Source: Bathymodiolus brooksi | Taxonomy: Eukaryota; Mollusca; Bivalvia; Mytilida; Modiolidae | Assembly: GCA_963680875.1 (NCBI GenBank) | Contig: OY804580.1 | Location: 99,229,353 to 99,293,352, forward strand | Reading direction: 5' to 3' | Length of the DNA stretch: 64,000 nucleotides | Shown: positions 9,670-27,600 of the stretch, in pieces | How positions within the stretch are numbered: position 1 is the first letter of the stretch | Layout: the number at the start of each line of letters is the position of its first letter | Notes under the pieces: model-generated | Databases searched by the model: none | Told to the model about the DNA's origin: nothing | The model's input: only the letters and a program-made list of their open reading frames with translations | Position numbers and translations under genes: made by a program

Positions 9670-12600
9670 ATGAAATTTATATTTGCCCTTTTGTGCATTT
9701 TCGGAGCAGGTATGTTTCTACAGTCTAAATAGCAGAGTGGGATTTTTTTTTCTCACTTTTGAGACAGACCAGTTCCTATTTTTAGCGATGTGAGATTTTC
9801 TTATCTTGCACTAGTGCAAGACAAAAAAATCACGTGCGTTTTACCGGCAAATGCATGCTGTACAGCCTATGTCAGCGAACGATTGAAATCTTACCCTCGG
9901 GTGTCGAAGATTTCCCTGTCTTGCACTTTTGCCGGTGTTAGATTCTATATATCCCATTTTTTGGCAAAACATATTCAGTCCTTGTTATATGAACTAAATT
10001 CCATCTGAGTATCTACAATATTTTATGAAATGGAGGAGAAATATTTAAATTGAAAGGAATTTGTAAGAAACGTTAGTACCAAAGGGTTTATCCAGAAACC
10101 GTAAGTCAGAGAAAAAAAGACAAGGCAAACAATGGTCGAGATAACACCGCAAAGAAAACTAAGATTGAGCAACACGAAGACCGCTAAAAACAGTAATGAA
10201 CTCAGGTGTCCCGGAAGGATAAATAATTCCTTCTCAAAATGAGGCGCCAGTCGTGTTATCCTTGTTGCAATCCAGGTGATAAGTCATGAATGAGAAAAAA
10301 AACCGTAAATATTTACATTAAGAATAATAACAGGACGAACGAAAATTCCGAAGGGGTTTATACTTTGTTCAAACTACCAAAATGTCCTGGATTGATTCAC
10401 AATGACTTGTCAGTTATTTGCTGTTCCTTATTTAAATGTGTAGGTTAATTTTCCGTTTATAGATTATCTTACTTGTCCTACTTTTACTGTTTCAACAGCT
10501 GGTATTTCCCCTAAAAGATTTTTTTTAAATTTCAAAGAAGCGCTTTACATAGATAAAAGAAAAACACACACAACAAAATACAAATGTACTAGATGAAAGT
10601 ATTAAAAAAACATAAAAAAAACAACAAAAAAACTAGATACAAGTAGGGACAAACAAAAGATAATAAAGTAACCACTAGGTATATATATACTTGTATGGAC
10701 ACGAACACGTTATATAGAGGATAAAGAGATGAGATAATAAAGTAACCACTAGGTATATATATACCTGTATGGACACGGAACACGTTATATAGAGGATACA
10801 GAGATGAGATAATAAAGTAACCACTAGGTATATATATACCTGTATGGACACGAACACGTTATATAGAGGATACAGAGATGAGATAAAAAAGTAACCACTA
10901 GGTATATATATACATGTATGGACACGAACACGTTATATAGAGGATAAAGAGATGAGATAATAAAGTAACCACTAGGTATATATATACCTGTATGGACACG
11001 AACACGTTATATAGAGGATACAGAGATGAGATAATATAGTAACCACTAGGTATATATATACATGTATGGACACGAACACGCTATATAGAGGATAAAGAGA
11101 TGAGATAATAAAGTAACCACTAGGTATATATATACCTGTATGGACACGAACACGTTATATAGAGGATAAAGAGATGAGATAATAAAGTAACCACTAGGTA
11201 TATATATACCTGTATGGACACGGAACACGTTATATAGAGGATACAGAGATGAGATAATAAAGTAACCACTAGGTATATATATACCTGTATGGACACGAAC
11301 ACGTTATATAGAGGATAAAGAGATGAGATAATAAAGTAACCACTAGGTATATATATACCTGTATGGACACGGAACACGTTATATAGAGGATACAGAGATG
11401 AGATAATAAAGTAACCACTAGGTATATATATACCTGTATGGACACGAACACGTTATATAGAGGATAAAGAGATGAGATAATAAAGTAACCACTAGGTATA
11501 TATATACCTGTATGGACACGAACACGTTATATAGAGGATAAAGAGATGAGATAATAAAGTAACCACTATGTATATATATACCTGTATGGACACGAACACG
11601 TTATATAGAGGATAAAGAGATGAGATAATAAAGTAACCACTAGGTATATATATACCTGTATGGACACGAACACGTTATATAGAGGATAAAGAGATGAGAT
11701 AATAAAGTAACCACTAGGTAAATATATACCTGTATGGACACGAACACGTTATATAGAGGATAAAGAGATGAGATAATAAAGTAACCACTAGGTATATATA
11801 TACCTGTATGGACACGGAACACGTTATATAGAGGATACAGAGATGAGATAATAAAGTAACCACTAGGTATATATATACTTGTATGGACACGAACACGTTA
11901 TATAGAGGATAAAGAGATGAGATAATAAAGTAACCACTAGGTATATATATACCTGTATGGACACGGAACACGTTATATAGAGGATACAGAGATGAGATAA
12001 TAAAGTAACCACTAGGTATATATATACCTGTATGGACACGAACACGTTATATAGAGGATACAGAGATGAGATAAAAAAGTAACCACTAGGTATATATATA
12101 CATGTATGGACACGAACACGTTATATAGAGGATAAAGAGATGAGATAATAAAGTAACCACTAGGTATATATATACCTGTATGGACACGAACACGTTATAT
12201 AGAGGATACAGAGATGAGATAATATAGTAACCACTAGGTATATATATACATGTATGGACACGAACACGCTATATAGAGGATAAAGAGATGAGATAATAAA
12301 GTAACCACTAGGTATATATATACCTGTATGGACACGAACACGTTATATAGAGGATAAAGAGATGAGATAATAAAGTAACCACTAGGTATATATATACCTG
12401 TATGGACACGGAACACGTTATATAGAGGATACAGAGATGAGATAATAAAGTAACCACTAGGTATATATATACCTGTATGGACACGAACACGTTATATAGA
12501 GGATAAAGAGATGAGATAATAAAGTAACCACTAGGTATATATATACCTGTATGGACACGGAACACGTTATATAGAGGATACAGAGATGAGATAATAAAGT

Positions 12601-15600
12601 AACCACTAGGTATATATATACCTGTATGGACACGAACACGTTATATAGAGGATAAAGAGATGAGATAATAAAGTAACCACTAGGTATATATATACCTGTA
12701 TGGACACGAACACGTTATATAGAGGATAAAGAGATGAGATAATAAAGTAACCACTATGTATATATATACCTGTATGGACACGAACACGTTATATAGAGGA
12801 TAAAGAGATGAGATAATAAAGTAACCACTAGGTATATATATACCTGTATGGACACGAACACGTTATATAGAGGATAAAGAGATGAGATAATAAAGTAACC
12901 ACTAGGTAAATATATACCTGTATGGACACGAACACGTTATATAGAGGATAAAGAGATGAGATAATAAAGTAACCACTAGGTATATATATACCTGTATGGA
13001 CACGGAACACGTTATATAGAGGATACAGAGATGAGATAATAAAGTAACCACTAGGTATATATATACCTGTATGGACACGAACACGTTATATAGAGGATAA
13101 AGAGATGAGATAATAAAGTAACCACTAGGTATATATATACCTGTATGGACACGGAACACGTTATATAGAGGATACAGAGATGAGATAATAAAGTAACCAC
13201 TAGGTATATATATACCTGTATGGACACGGAACACGTTATATAGAGGATACAGAGATGAGATAATAAAGTAACCACTAGGTATATATATACCTGTATGGAC
13301 ACGAACACGTTATATAGAGGATAAAGAGATGAGATAATAAAGTAACCACTAGGTATATATATACCTGTATGGACACGGAACACGTTATATAGAGGATACA
13401 GAGATGAGATAATAAAGTAACCACTAGGTATATATATACCTGTATGGACACGAACACGTTATATAGAGGATAAAGAGATGAGATAATAAAGTAACCTCTA
13501 GGTATATATATACCTGTATGGACACGAACACGTTATATAGAGGATAAAGAGATGAGATAATAAAGTAACCACTAGGTATATATATACCTGTATGGACACG
13601 AACACGTTATATAGAGGATAAAGAGATGAGATAATAAAGTAACCACTAGGTATATATATACCTGTATGGACACGGAACACGTTATATAAAGGATAAAGAG
13701 ATGAGATAATAAAGTAACCACTAAGTATATATATACCCGTATGGACACGAACACGTTATATAGAGGATAAAGAGATGAGATAATAAAGTAACCACTAGGT
13801 ATATATATACCTGTATGGACACGAACACGTTATATAGAGGATACAGAGATGAGATAAAAAAGTAACCACTAGGTATATATATACATGTATGGACACGAAC
13901 ACGTTATATAGAGGATAAAGAGATGAGATAATAAAGTAACCACTAGGTATATATATACCTGTATGGACACGAACACGTTATATAGAGGATACAGAGATGA
14001 GATAATATAGTAACCACTAGGTATATATATACCTGTATGGACACGAACACGTTATATAGAGGATACAGAGATGAGATAAAAAAGTAACCACTAGGTATAT
14101 ATATACCTGTATGGACACGAACACGTTATATAGAGGATACAGAGATGAGATAAAAAAGTAACCACTAGGTATATATATACATGTATGGACACGAACACGT
14201 TATATAGAGGATAAAGAGATGAGATAATAAAGTAACCACTAGGTATATATATACCTGTATGGACACGAACACGTTATATAGAGGATAAAGAGATGAGATA
14301 ATAAAGTAACCACTAGGTATATATATACCTGTATGGACACGGAACACGTTATATAGAGGATACAGAGATGAGATAATAAAGTAACCACTAGGTATATATA
14401 TACCTGTATGGACACGAACACGTTATATAGAGGATAAAGAGATGAGATAATAAAGTAACCACTAGGTATATATATACCTGTATGGACACGGAACACGTTA
14501 TATAGAGGATACAGAGATGAGAAAATAAAGTAACCACTAGGTATATATATACCTGTATGGACACGAACACGTTATATAGAGGATAAAGAGATGAGATAAT
14601 AAAGTAACCACTAGGTATATATATACCTGTATGGACACGAACACGTTATATAGAGGATAAAGAGATGAGATAATAAAGTAACCACTAGGTATATATATAC
14701 CTGTATGGACACGAACACGTTATATAGAGGATAAAGAGATGAGATAATAAAGTAACCACTATGTATATATATACCTGTATGGACACGAACACGTTATATA
14801 GAGGATAAAGAGATGAGATAATAAAGTAACCACTAGGTATATATATACCTGTATGGACACGAACACGTTATATAGAGGATAAAGAGATGAGATAATAAAG
14901 TAACCACTAGGTAAATATATACCTGTATGGACACGAACACGTTATATAGAGGATAAAGAGATGAGATAATAAAGTAACCACTAGGTATATATATACCTGT
15001 ATGGACACGGAACACGTTATATAGAGGATACAGAGATGAGATAATAAAGTAACCACTAGGTATATATATACCTGTATGGACACGAACACGTTATATAGAG
15101 GATAAAGAGATGAGATAATAAAGTAACCACTAGGTATATATATACCTGTATGGACACGGAACACGTTATATAGAGGATACAGAGATGAGATAATAAAGTA
15201 ACCACTAGGTATATATATACCTGTATGGACACGGAACACGTTATATAGAGGATACAGAGATGAGATAATAAAGTAACCACTAGGTATATATATACCTGTA
15301 TGGACACGAACACGTTATATAGAGGATAAAGAGATGAGATAATAAAGTAACCACTAGGTATATATATACCTGTATGGACACGGAACACGTTATATAGAGG
15401 ATACAGAGATGAGATAATAAAGTAACCACTAGGTATATATATACCTGTATGGACACGAACACGTTATATAGAGGATAAAGAGATGAGATAATAAAGTAAC
15501 CTCTAGGTATATATATACCTGTATGGACACGAACACGTTATATAGAGGATAAAGAGATGAGATAATAAAGTAACCACTAGGTATATATATACCTGTATGG

Positions 15601-18600
15601 ACACGAACACGTTATATAGAGGATAAAGAGATGAGATAATAAAGTAACCACTAGGTATATATATACCTGTATGGACACGGAACACGTTATATAAAGGATA
15701 AAGAGATGAGATAATAAAGTAACCACTAAGTATATATATACCCGTATGGACACGAACACGTTATATAGAGGATAAAGAGATGAGATAATAAAGTAACCAC
15801 TAGGTATATATATACCTGTATGGACACGAACACGTTATATAGAGGATAAAGAGATGAGATAATAAAGTAACCACTAGGTATATATATACCTGTATGGACA
15901 CGAACACGTTATATAGAGGATAAAGAGATGAGATAATAAAGTAACCACTAGGTAAATATATACCTGTATGGACACGAACACGTTATATAGAGGATAAAGA
16001 GATGAGATAATAAAGTAACCACTATGTATATATATACCTGTATGGACACGGAACACGTTATATAGAGGATACAGAGATGAGATAATAAAGTAACCACTAG
16101 GTATATATATACCTGTATGGACACGAACACGTTATATAGAGGATAAAGAGATGAGATAATAAAGTAACCACTAGGTATATATATACCTGTATGGACACGA
16201 ACACGTTATATAGAGGATAAAGAGATGAGATAATAAAGTAACCACTAGGTATATATATACCTGTATGGACACGGAACACGTTATATAGAGGATACAGAGA
16301 TGAGATAATAAAGTAACCACTAGGTATATATATACCTGTATGGACACGAACACGTTATATAGAGGATAAAGAGATGAGATAATAAAGTAACCACTAGGTA
16401 AATATATACCTGTATGGACACGAACACGTTATATAGAGGATAAAGAGATGAGATAATAAAGTAACCACTATGTATATATATACCTGTATGGACACGGAAC
16501 ACGTTATATAGAGGAAACAGAGATGAGATAATAAAGTAACCACTAGGTATATATATACCTGTATGGACACGAACACGTTATATAGAGGATAAAGAGATGA
16601 GATAATAAAGTAACCACTAGGTATATATATACCTGTATGGACACGAACACGTTATATAGAGGATAAAGAGATGAGATAATAAAGTAACCACTAGGTATAT
16701 ATATACCTGTATGGACACGGAACACGTTATATAGAGGATACAGAGATGAGATAATAAAGTAACCACTAGGTATATATATACCTGTATGGACACGGAACAC
16801 GTTATATTGAGGATACAGAGATGAGATAATAAAGTAACCACTAGGTATATATATACCTGCATGGACACGAACACGTTATATAGAGGATAAAGAGATGAGA
16901 TAATAAAGTAACCACTAGGTATATATATACCTGTATGGACACGGAACACGTTATATAAAGGATAAAGAGATGAGATAATAAAGTAACCACTAGGTATATA
17001 TATACCTGTATGGATACGAACACGTTATATAGAGGATACAGAGATGAGATAATAAAGTAACCACTAGGTATATATATACCTGTATGGACACGAACACATT
17101 ATATAGAGGATAAAGAGATGAGATAATAAAGTAACCACTAGGTATATATATACCTGTATGGAAACGAACACGTTATATAGAGGATACAGAGATGAGATAA
17201 TATAGTAACCACTAGGTATATATATACATGTATGGACACGAACACGCTATATAGAGGATAAAGAGATGAGATAATAAAGTAACCACTAGGTATATATATA
17301 CCTGTATGGACACGAACACGTTATATAGAGGATAAAGAGATGAGATAATAAAGTAACCACTAGGTATATATATACCTGTATGGACACGGAACACGTTATA
17401 TAGAGGATACAGAGATGAGATAATAAAGTAACCACTAGGTATATATATACCTGTATGGACACGAACACGTTATATAGAGGATAAAGAGATGAGATAATAA
17501 AGTAACCACTAGGTATATATATACCTCTATGGACACGGAACACGTTATATAGAGGATACAGAGATGAGAAAATAAAGTAACCACTAGGTATATATATACC
17601 TGTATGGACACGAACACGTTATATAGAGGATAAAGAGATGAGATAATAAAGTAACCACTAGGTATATATATACCTGTATGGACACGAACACGTTATATAG
17701 AGGATAAAGAGATGAGATAATAAAGTAACCACTAGGTATATATATGCCTGTATGGACACGAACACGTTATATAGAGGATAAAGAGATGAGATAATAAAGT
17801 AACCACTATGTATATATATACCTGTATGGACACGAACACGTTATATAGAGGATAAAGAGATGAGATAATAAAGTAACCACTAGGTATATATATACCTGTA
17901 TGGACACGAACACGTTATATAGAGGATAAAGAGATGAGATAATAAAGTAACCACTAGGTAAATATATACCTGTATGGACACGAACACGTTATATAGAGGA
18001 TAAAGAGATGAGATAATAAAGTAACCACTAGGTATATATATACCTGTATGGACACGGAACACGTTATATAGAGGATACAGAGATGAGATAATAAAGTAAC
18101 CACTAGGTATATATATACCTGTATGGACACGAACACGTTATATAGAGGATAAAGAGATGAGATAATAAAGTAACCACTAGGTATATATATACCTGTATGG
18201 ACACGGAACACGTTATATAGAGGATACAGAGATGAGATAATAAAGTAACCACTAGGTATATATATAACTGTATGGACACGGAACACGTTATATAGAGGAT
18301 ACAGAGATGAGATAATAAAGTAACCACTAGGTATATATATACCTGTATGGACACGAACACGTTATATAGAGGATAAAGAGATGAGATAATAAAGTAACCA
18401 CTAGGTATATATATACCTGTATGGACACGGAACACGTTATATAGAGGATACAGAGATGAGATAATAAAGTAACCACTAGGTATATATATACCTGTATGGA
18501 CACGAACACGTTATATAGAGGATAAAGAGATGAGATAATAAAGTAACCTCTAGGTATATATATACCTGTATGGACACGAACACGTTATATAGAGGATACA

Positions 18601-21600
18601 GAGATGAGATAATAAAGTAACCACTAGGTATATATATACCTATATGGACACGAACACGTTATATAGAGGATAAAGAGATGAGATAATAAAGTAACCACTA
18701 TGTATATATATACCTGTATGGACACGGATTACGTTATATAAAGGATAAAGAGATGAGATAATAAAGTAACCACTAAGTATATATATACCCGTATGGACAC
18801 GAACACGTTATATAGAGGATAAAGAGATGAGATAATAAAGTAACCACTAGGTATATATATACCTGTATGGACACGAACACGTTATATAGAGGATAAAGAG
18901 ATGAGATAATAAAGTAACCACTAGGTATATATATACCTGTATGGACACGAACACGTTATATAGAGGATAAAGAGATGAGATAATAAAGTAACCACTAGGT
19001 ATATATATACCTGTATGGACACGAACACGTTATATAGAGGATAAAGAGATGAGATAATAAAGTAACCACTAGGTATATATATACCTGTATGGACACGGAA
19101 CACGTTATATAGAGGATACAGAGATGAGATAATAAAGTAACCACTAGGTATATATATACCTGTATGGACACGGAACACGTTATATAGAGGATACAGAGAT
19201 GAGATAATAAAGTAACCACTAGGTATATATATACCTGTATGGACACGGAACACGTTATATAGAGGATACAGAGATGAGATAATAAAGTAACCACTAGGTA
19301 TATATATACCTGTATGGACACGAACACGTTATATAGAGGATAAAGAGATGAGATAATAAAGTAACCACTAGGTATATATATACCTGTATGGACACGGAAC
19401 ACGTTATATAAAGGATAAAGAGATGAGATAATAAAGTAACCACTAGGTATATATATACCTGTATGGACACGAACACGTTATATAGAGGATAAAGAGATGA
19501 GATAATAAAGTAACCACTAGGTATATATATACCTGTATGGACACGAACACATTATATAGAGGATAAAGAGATGAGATAATAAAGTAACCACTAGGTATAT
19601 ATATACCTGTATGGACACGGAACACGTTATATAGAGGATACAGAGATGAGATAATAAAGTAACCACTAGGTATATATATACCTGTATGGACACGGAACAC
19701 CTTATATAGAGGATACAGAGATGAGATAATAAAGTAACCACTAGGTATATATATACCTGTATGGACACGGAACACGTTATATAGAGGATACAGAGATGAG
19801 ATAATAAAGTAACCACTATGTATATATATACCTGCATGGACACGAACACGCTATATAGAGGATAAAGAGATGAGATAATATAGTAACCACTAGGTATATA
19901 TATACCTGTATGGACACGAACACGTTATATAGAGGATAAAGAGATGAGATAATAAAGTAACCACTAGGTATATATATACCTGTATGGACACGAACACGTT
20001 ATATAGAGGATAAAGAGATGAGATAATAAAGTAACCACTAGGTATATATATACCTGTATGGACACGAACACGTTATATATAGGATAAAGAGATGAGATAA
20101 TAAAGTAACCACTAGGTATATATATACCTGTATGGACACGAACACGTTATATAGAGGATAAAGATATGAGATAATAAAGTAACCACTAGGTATATATATA
20201 CCTGTATGGACACGAACACGTGATATAGAGGATAAAGAGATGAGATAATAAAGTAACCACTAGGTATATATATACCTGTATGGACACGAACACATTATAT
20301 AGAGGATAAAGAGATGAGATAATAAAGTAACCACTATGTATATATATACCTGTATGGACACGAACACGTTATATATAGGATAAAGAGATGAGATAATAAA
20401 GTAACCACTAGGTATATATATACCTGTATGGACACGAACACGTTATATAGAGGATAAAGATATGAGATAATAAAGTAACCACTAGGTATATATATACCTG
20501 TATGGACACGAACACGTGATATAGAGGATAAAGAGATGAGATAATAAAGTAACCACTAGGTATATATATACCTGTATGGACACGAACACGTTATATAGAG
20601 GATAAAGAGATGAGATAATAAAGTAACCACTAGGTATATATATACCTGTATGGACACGAACACGTTATATAGAGGATAAAGAGATGAGATAATAAAGTAA
20701 CCACTAGGTATATATATACCTGTATGGATACGAACACGTTATATAGAGGATAAAGAGATGAGATAATAAAGTAACCACTAGGTATATATATACCTATATG
20801 GACACGAACACGTTATATAGAGGATAAAGAGATGAGATAATAAAGTAACCACTAGGTATATATATACCTGTATGGACACGAACACGTTATATAGAGGATA
20901 AAGAGATGAGATAATAAAGTAACCACTAGGTATATATATACCTGTATGGACACGAACACGTTATATAGAGGATAAAGAGATGAGATAATAAAGTAACCAC
21001 TAGGTATATATATACCTGTATGGACACGAACACGTTATATAGAGGATAAAGAGATGAGATAATAAAGTAACCACTAGGTATATATATACCTGTATGGACA
21101 CGAACACGTTATATAGAGAATAAAGAAATGAGATAATAAAGTAACCACTAGGTATATATATACCTGTATGGACACGAACATGTTATATAGAGGATAAAGA
21201 GATGAGATAATAAAGTAACCACTAGGTATATATATACCTGTATGGACACGAACACGTTATATAGAGGATAAAGAGATGAGATAATAAAGTAACCACTAGG
21301 TATATATATACCTGTATGGACACGAACACGTTATATAGAGGATAAAGAGATGAGATAATAAAGTAACCACTAGGTATATATATACCTGTATGGACACGAA
21401 CACGTTATATAGAGGATAAAGAGATGAGATAATAAAGTAACCACTAGGTATATATATACCTGTATGGACACGAACACGTTATATAGAGAATAAAGAAATG
21501 AGATAATAAAGTAACCACTAGGTATATATATACCTGTATGGACACGAACACGTTATATAGAGGATAAAGAGATGAGATAATAAAGTAACCACTAGGTATA

Positions 21601-24600
21601 TATATACCTGTATGGACACGAACACGTTATATAGAGGATAAAGAGATGAGATAATAAAGTAACCACTAGGTATGTATATACCTGTATGGACACGAACACG
21701 TTATATAGAGGATAAAGAGATGAGATAATAAAGTAACCACTATGTATATATATACCTGTATGGACACGAACACGTTATATAGAGGATAAAGAGATGAGAT
21801 AATAAAGTAACCACTAGGTAAATATATACCTGTATGGACACGAACACGTTATATAGAGGATAAAGAGATGAGATAATAAAGTAACCACTAGGTAAATATA
21901 TACCTGTATGGACACGAACACGTTATATAGAGGATAAAGAGATGAGATAATAAAGTAACCACTAGGTAAATATATACCTGTATGGACACGGAACACGTTA
22001 TATAGAGGATAAAGAGATGAGATAATAAAGTAACCACTAGGTATATATATACCTGTATGGACACGAACACGTTATATAGAGGATAAAGAGATGAGATAAT
22101 AAAGTAACCACTAGGTATATATATACCTGTATGGACACGAACACGTTATATAGAGGATAAAGAGATGAGATAATAAAGTAACCACTAGGTAAATATATAC
22201 CTGTATGGACACGAACACGTTATATAGAGGATAAAGAGATGAGATAATAAAGTAACCACTAGGTAAATATATACCTGTATGGACACGAACACGTTATATA
22301 GAGGATAAAGAGATGAGATAATAAAGTAACCACTAGGTAAATATATACCTGTATGGACACGGAACATGTTATATAGAGGATAAAGAGATGAGATAATAAA
22401 GTAACCACTAGGTATATATATACCTGTATGGACACGAACACGTTATATAGAGGATAAAGAGATGAGATAATAAAGTAACCACTAGGTATATATATACCTG
22501 TATGGACACGGAACACGTTATATAGAGGATACAGAGATGAGATAATAAAGTAACCACTAGGTATATATATACCTGTATGGACACGAACACGTTATATAGA
22601 GGATAAAGAGATGAGATAATAAAGTAACCTCTAGGTATATATATACCTGTATGGACACGAACACGTTATATAGAGGATACAGAGATGAGATAATAAAGTA
22701 ACCACTAGGTATATATATACCTATATGGACACGAACACGTTATATAGAGGATAAAGAGATGAGATAATAAAGTAACCACTATGTATATATATACCTGTAT
22801 GGACACGGATTACGTTATATAAAGGATAAAGAGATGAGATAATAAAGTAACCACTAAGTATATATATACCCGTATGGACACGAACACGTTATATAGAGGA
22901 TAAAGAGATGAGATAATAAAGTAACCACTAGGTATATATATACCTGTATGGACACGAACACGTTATATAGAGGATAAAGAGATGAGATAATAAAGTAACC
23001 ACTAGGTATATATATACCTGTATGGACACGAACACGTTATATAGAGGATAAAGAGATGAGATAATAAAGTAACCACTAGGTAAATATATACCTGTATGGA
23101 CACGAACACGTTATATAGAGGATAAAGAGATGAGATAATAAAGTAACCACTATGTATATATATACCTGTATGGACACGGAACACGTTATATAGAGGATAC
23201 AGAGATGAGATAATAAAGTAACCACTAGGTATATATATACCTGTATGGACACGAACACGTTATATAGAGGATAAAGAGATGAGATAATAAAGTAACCACT
23301 AGGTATATATATACCTGTATGGACACGGAACACGTTATATAGAGGATACAGAGATGAGATAATAAAGTAACCACTAGGTATATATATACCTGTATGGACA
23401 CGGAACACGTTATATAGAGGATACAGAGATGAGATAATAAAGTAACCACTAGGTATATATATACCTGTATGGACACGGAACACGTTATATAGAGGATACA
23501 GAGATGAGATAATAAAGTAACCACTAGGTATATATATACCTGTATGGACACGAACACGTTATATAGAGGATAAAGAGATGAGATAATAAAGTAACCACTA
23601 GGTATATATATACCTGTATGGACACGGAACACGTTATATAGAGGATAAAGAGATGAGATAATAAAGTAACCACTAGGTATATATATACCTGTATGGACAC
23701 GAACACGTTATATAGAGGATAAAGAGATGAGATAATAAAGTAACCACTAGGTATATATATACCTGTATGGACACGAACACATTATATAGAGGATAAAGAG
23801 ATGAGATAATAAAGTAACCACTAGGTATATATATACCTGTATGGACACGGAACACGTTATATAGAGGATACAGAGATGAGATAATAAAGTAACCACTAGG
23901 TATATATATACCTGTATGGACACGGAACACCTTATATAGAGGATACAGAGATGAGATAATAAAGTAACCACTAGGTATATATATACCTGTATGGACACGG
24001 AACACGTTATATAGAGGATACAGAGATGAGATAATAAAGTAACCACTAGGTATATATATACCTGCATGGACACGAACACGTTATATAGAGGATAAAGAGA
24101 TGAGATAATAAAGTAACCACTAGGTATATATATACCTGTATGGACACGAACACGTTATATAGAGGATACAGAGATGAGATAATAAAGTAACCACTAGGTA
24201 TATATATACCTGTATGGACACGAACACGTTATATAGAGGATAAAGAGATGAGATAATAAAGTAACCACTAGGTATATATATACCTGTATGGACACGAACA
24301 CGTTATATATAGGATAAAGAGATGAGATAATAAAGTAACCACTAGGTATATATATACCTGTATGGACACGAACACGTTATATAGAGGATAAAGATATGAG
24401 ATAATAAAGTAACCACTAGGTATATATATACCTGTATGGACACGAACACGTGATATAGAGGATAAAGAGATGAGATAATAAAGTAACCACTAGGTATATA
24501 TATACCTGTATGGACACGAACACATTATATAGAGGATAAAGAGATGAGATAATAAAGTAACCACTATGTATATATATACCTGTATGGACACGAACACGTT

Positions 24601-27600
24601 ATATATAGGATAAAGAGATGAGATAATAAAGTAACCACTAGGTATATATATACCTGTATGGACACGAACACGTTATATAGAGGATAAAGATATGAGATAA
24701 TAAAGTAACCACTAGGTATATATATACCTGTATGGACACGAACACGTGATATAGAGGATAAAGAGATGAGATAATAAAGTAACCACTAGGTATATATATA
24801 CCTGTATGGACACGAACACGTGATATAGAGGATAAAGAGATGAGATAATAAAGTAACCACTAGGTATATATATACCTGTATGGACACGAACACGTTATAT
24901 AGAGGATAAAGAGATGAGATAATAAAGTAACCACTAGGTAAATATATACCTGTATGGATACGAACACGTTATATAGAGGATAAAGAGATGAGATAATAAA
25001 GTAACCACTAGGTATATATATACCTATATGGACACGAACACGTTATATAGAGGATAAAGAGATGAGATAATAAAGTAACCACTAGGTATATATATACCTG
25101 TATGGACACGAACACGTTATATAGAGGATAAAGAGATGAGATAATAAAGTAACCACTAGGTATATATATACCTGTATGGACACGAACACGTTATATAGAG
25201 GATAAAGAGATGAGATAATAAAGTAACCACTAGGTATATATATACCTGTATGGACACGAACACGTTATATAGAGGATAAAGAGATGAGATAATAAAGTAA
25301 CCACTAGGTATATATATACCTGTATGGACACGAACACGTTATATAGAGAATAAAGAAATGAGATAATAAAGTAACCACTAGGTATATATATACCTGTATG
25401 GACACGAACATGTTATATAGAGGATAAAGAGATGAGATAATAAAGTAACCACTAGGTATATATATACCTGTATGGACACGAACACGTTATATAGAGGATA
25501 AAGAGATGAGATAATAAAGTAACCACTAGGTATATATATACCTGTATGGACACGAACACGTTATATAGAGGATAAAGAGATGAGATAATAAAGTAACCAC
25601 TAGGTATATATATACCTGTATGGACACGAACACGTTATATAGAGGATAAAGAGATGAGATAATAAAGTAACCACTAGGTATATATATACCTGTATGGACA
25701 CGAACACGTTATATAGAGAATAAAGAAATGAGATAATAAAGTAACCACTAGGTATATATATACCTGTATGGACACGAACACGTTATATAGAGGATAAAGA
25801 GATGAGATAATAAAGTAACCACTAGGTAAATATATACCTGTATGGACACGAACACGTTATATAGAGGATAAAGAGATGAGATAATAAAGTAACCACTAGG
25901 TAAATATATACCTGTATGGACACGGAACACGTTATATAGAGGATAAAGAGATGAGATAATAAAGTAACCACTAGGTATGTATATACCTGTATGGACACGA
26001 ACACGTTATATAGAGGATAAAGAGATGAGATAATAAAGTAACCACTATGTATATATATACCTGTATGGACACGAACACGTTATATAGAGGATAAAGAGAT
26101 GAGATAATAAAGTAACCACTAGGTAAATATATACCTGTATGGACACGAACACGTTATATAGAGGATAAAGAGATGAGATAATAAAGTAACCACTAGGTAA
26201 ATATATACCTGTATGGACACGAACACGTTATATAGAGGATAAAGAGATGAGATAATAAAGTAACCACTAGGTAAATATATACCTGTATGGACACGGAACA
26301 CGTTATATAGAGGATAAAGAGATGAGATAATAAAGTAACCACTAGGTAAATATATACCTGTATGGACACGAACACGTTATATAGAGGATAAAGAGATGAG
26401 ATAATAAAGTAACCACTAGGTATATATATACCTGTATGGACACGAACACGTTATATAGAGGATAAAGAGATGAGATAATAAAGTAACCACTAGGTAAATA
26501 TATACCTGTATGGACACGAACACGTTATATAGAGGATAAAGAGATGAGATAATAAAGTAACCACTAGGTAAATATATACCTGTATGGACACGAACACGTT
26601 ATATAGAGGATAAAGAGATGAGATAATAAAGTAACCACTAGGTAAATATATACCTGTATGGACACGGAACACGTTATATAGAGGATAAAGAGATGAGATA
26701 ATAAAGTAACCACTAGGTATATATATACCTGTATGGACACGAACACGTTATATAGAGGATAAAGAGATGAGATAATAAAGTAACCACTAGGTATATATAT
26801 ACCTGTATGGACACGAACACGTTATATAGAGGATAAAGAGATGAGATAATAAAGTAACCACTAGGTAAATATATACCTGTATGGACACGAACACGTTATA
26901 TAGAGGATAAAGAGATGAGATAATAAAGTAACCACTAGGTAAATATATACCTGTATAGACACGAACACGTTATATAGAGGATAAAGAGATGAGATAATAA
27001 AGTAACCACTAGGTAAATATATACCTGTATGGACACGGAACATGTTATATAGAGGATAAAGAGATGAGATAATAAAGTAACCACTAGGTATATATATACC
27101 TGTATGGACACGAACACGCTATATAGAGGATAAAGAGATGAGATAATAAAGTAACCACTAGGTATATATATACCTGTATGGACACGAACACGTTATATAG
27201 AGGATAAAGAGATGAGATAATAAAGTAACCACTAGGTATATATATACCTGTATGGACACGAACACGTTATATAGAGGATAAAGAGATGAGATAATAAAGT
27301 AACCACTAGGTATGTATATACCTGTATGGACACGAACACGTTATATAGAGGATAAAGAGATGAGATAATAAAGTAACCACTAGGTATATATATACCTGTA
27401 TGGACACGAACACGTTATATAGAGGATAAAGAGATGAGATAATAAAGTAACCACTAGGTATATATATACCTGTATGGACACGAACACGTTATATAGAGGA
27501 TAAAGAGATGAGATAATAAAGTAACCACTAGGTATATATATACCTGTATGGACACGAACACGTTATATAGAGGATAAAGAGATGAGATAATAAAGTAACC

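Noticed and set aside
9790..10008. 72-codon open frame just after gene 2 exon 1
   Set aside because: Lies across a dispersed foldback repeat, with no signal peptide or domain and no conservation in the other Kazal loci.
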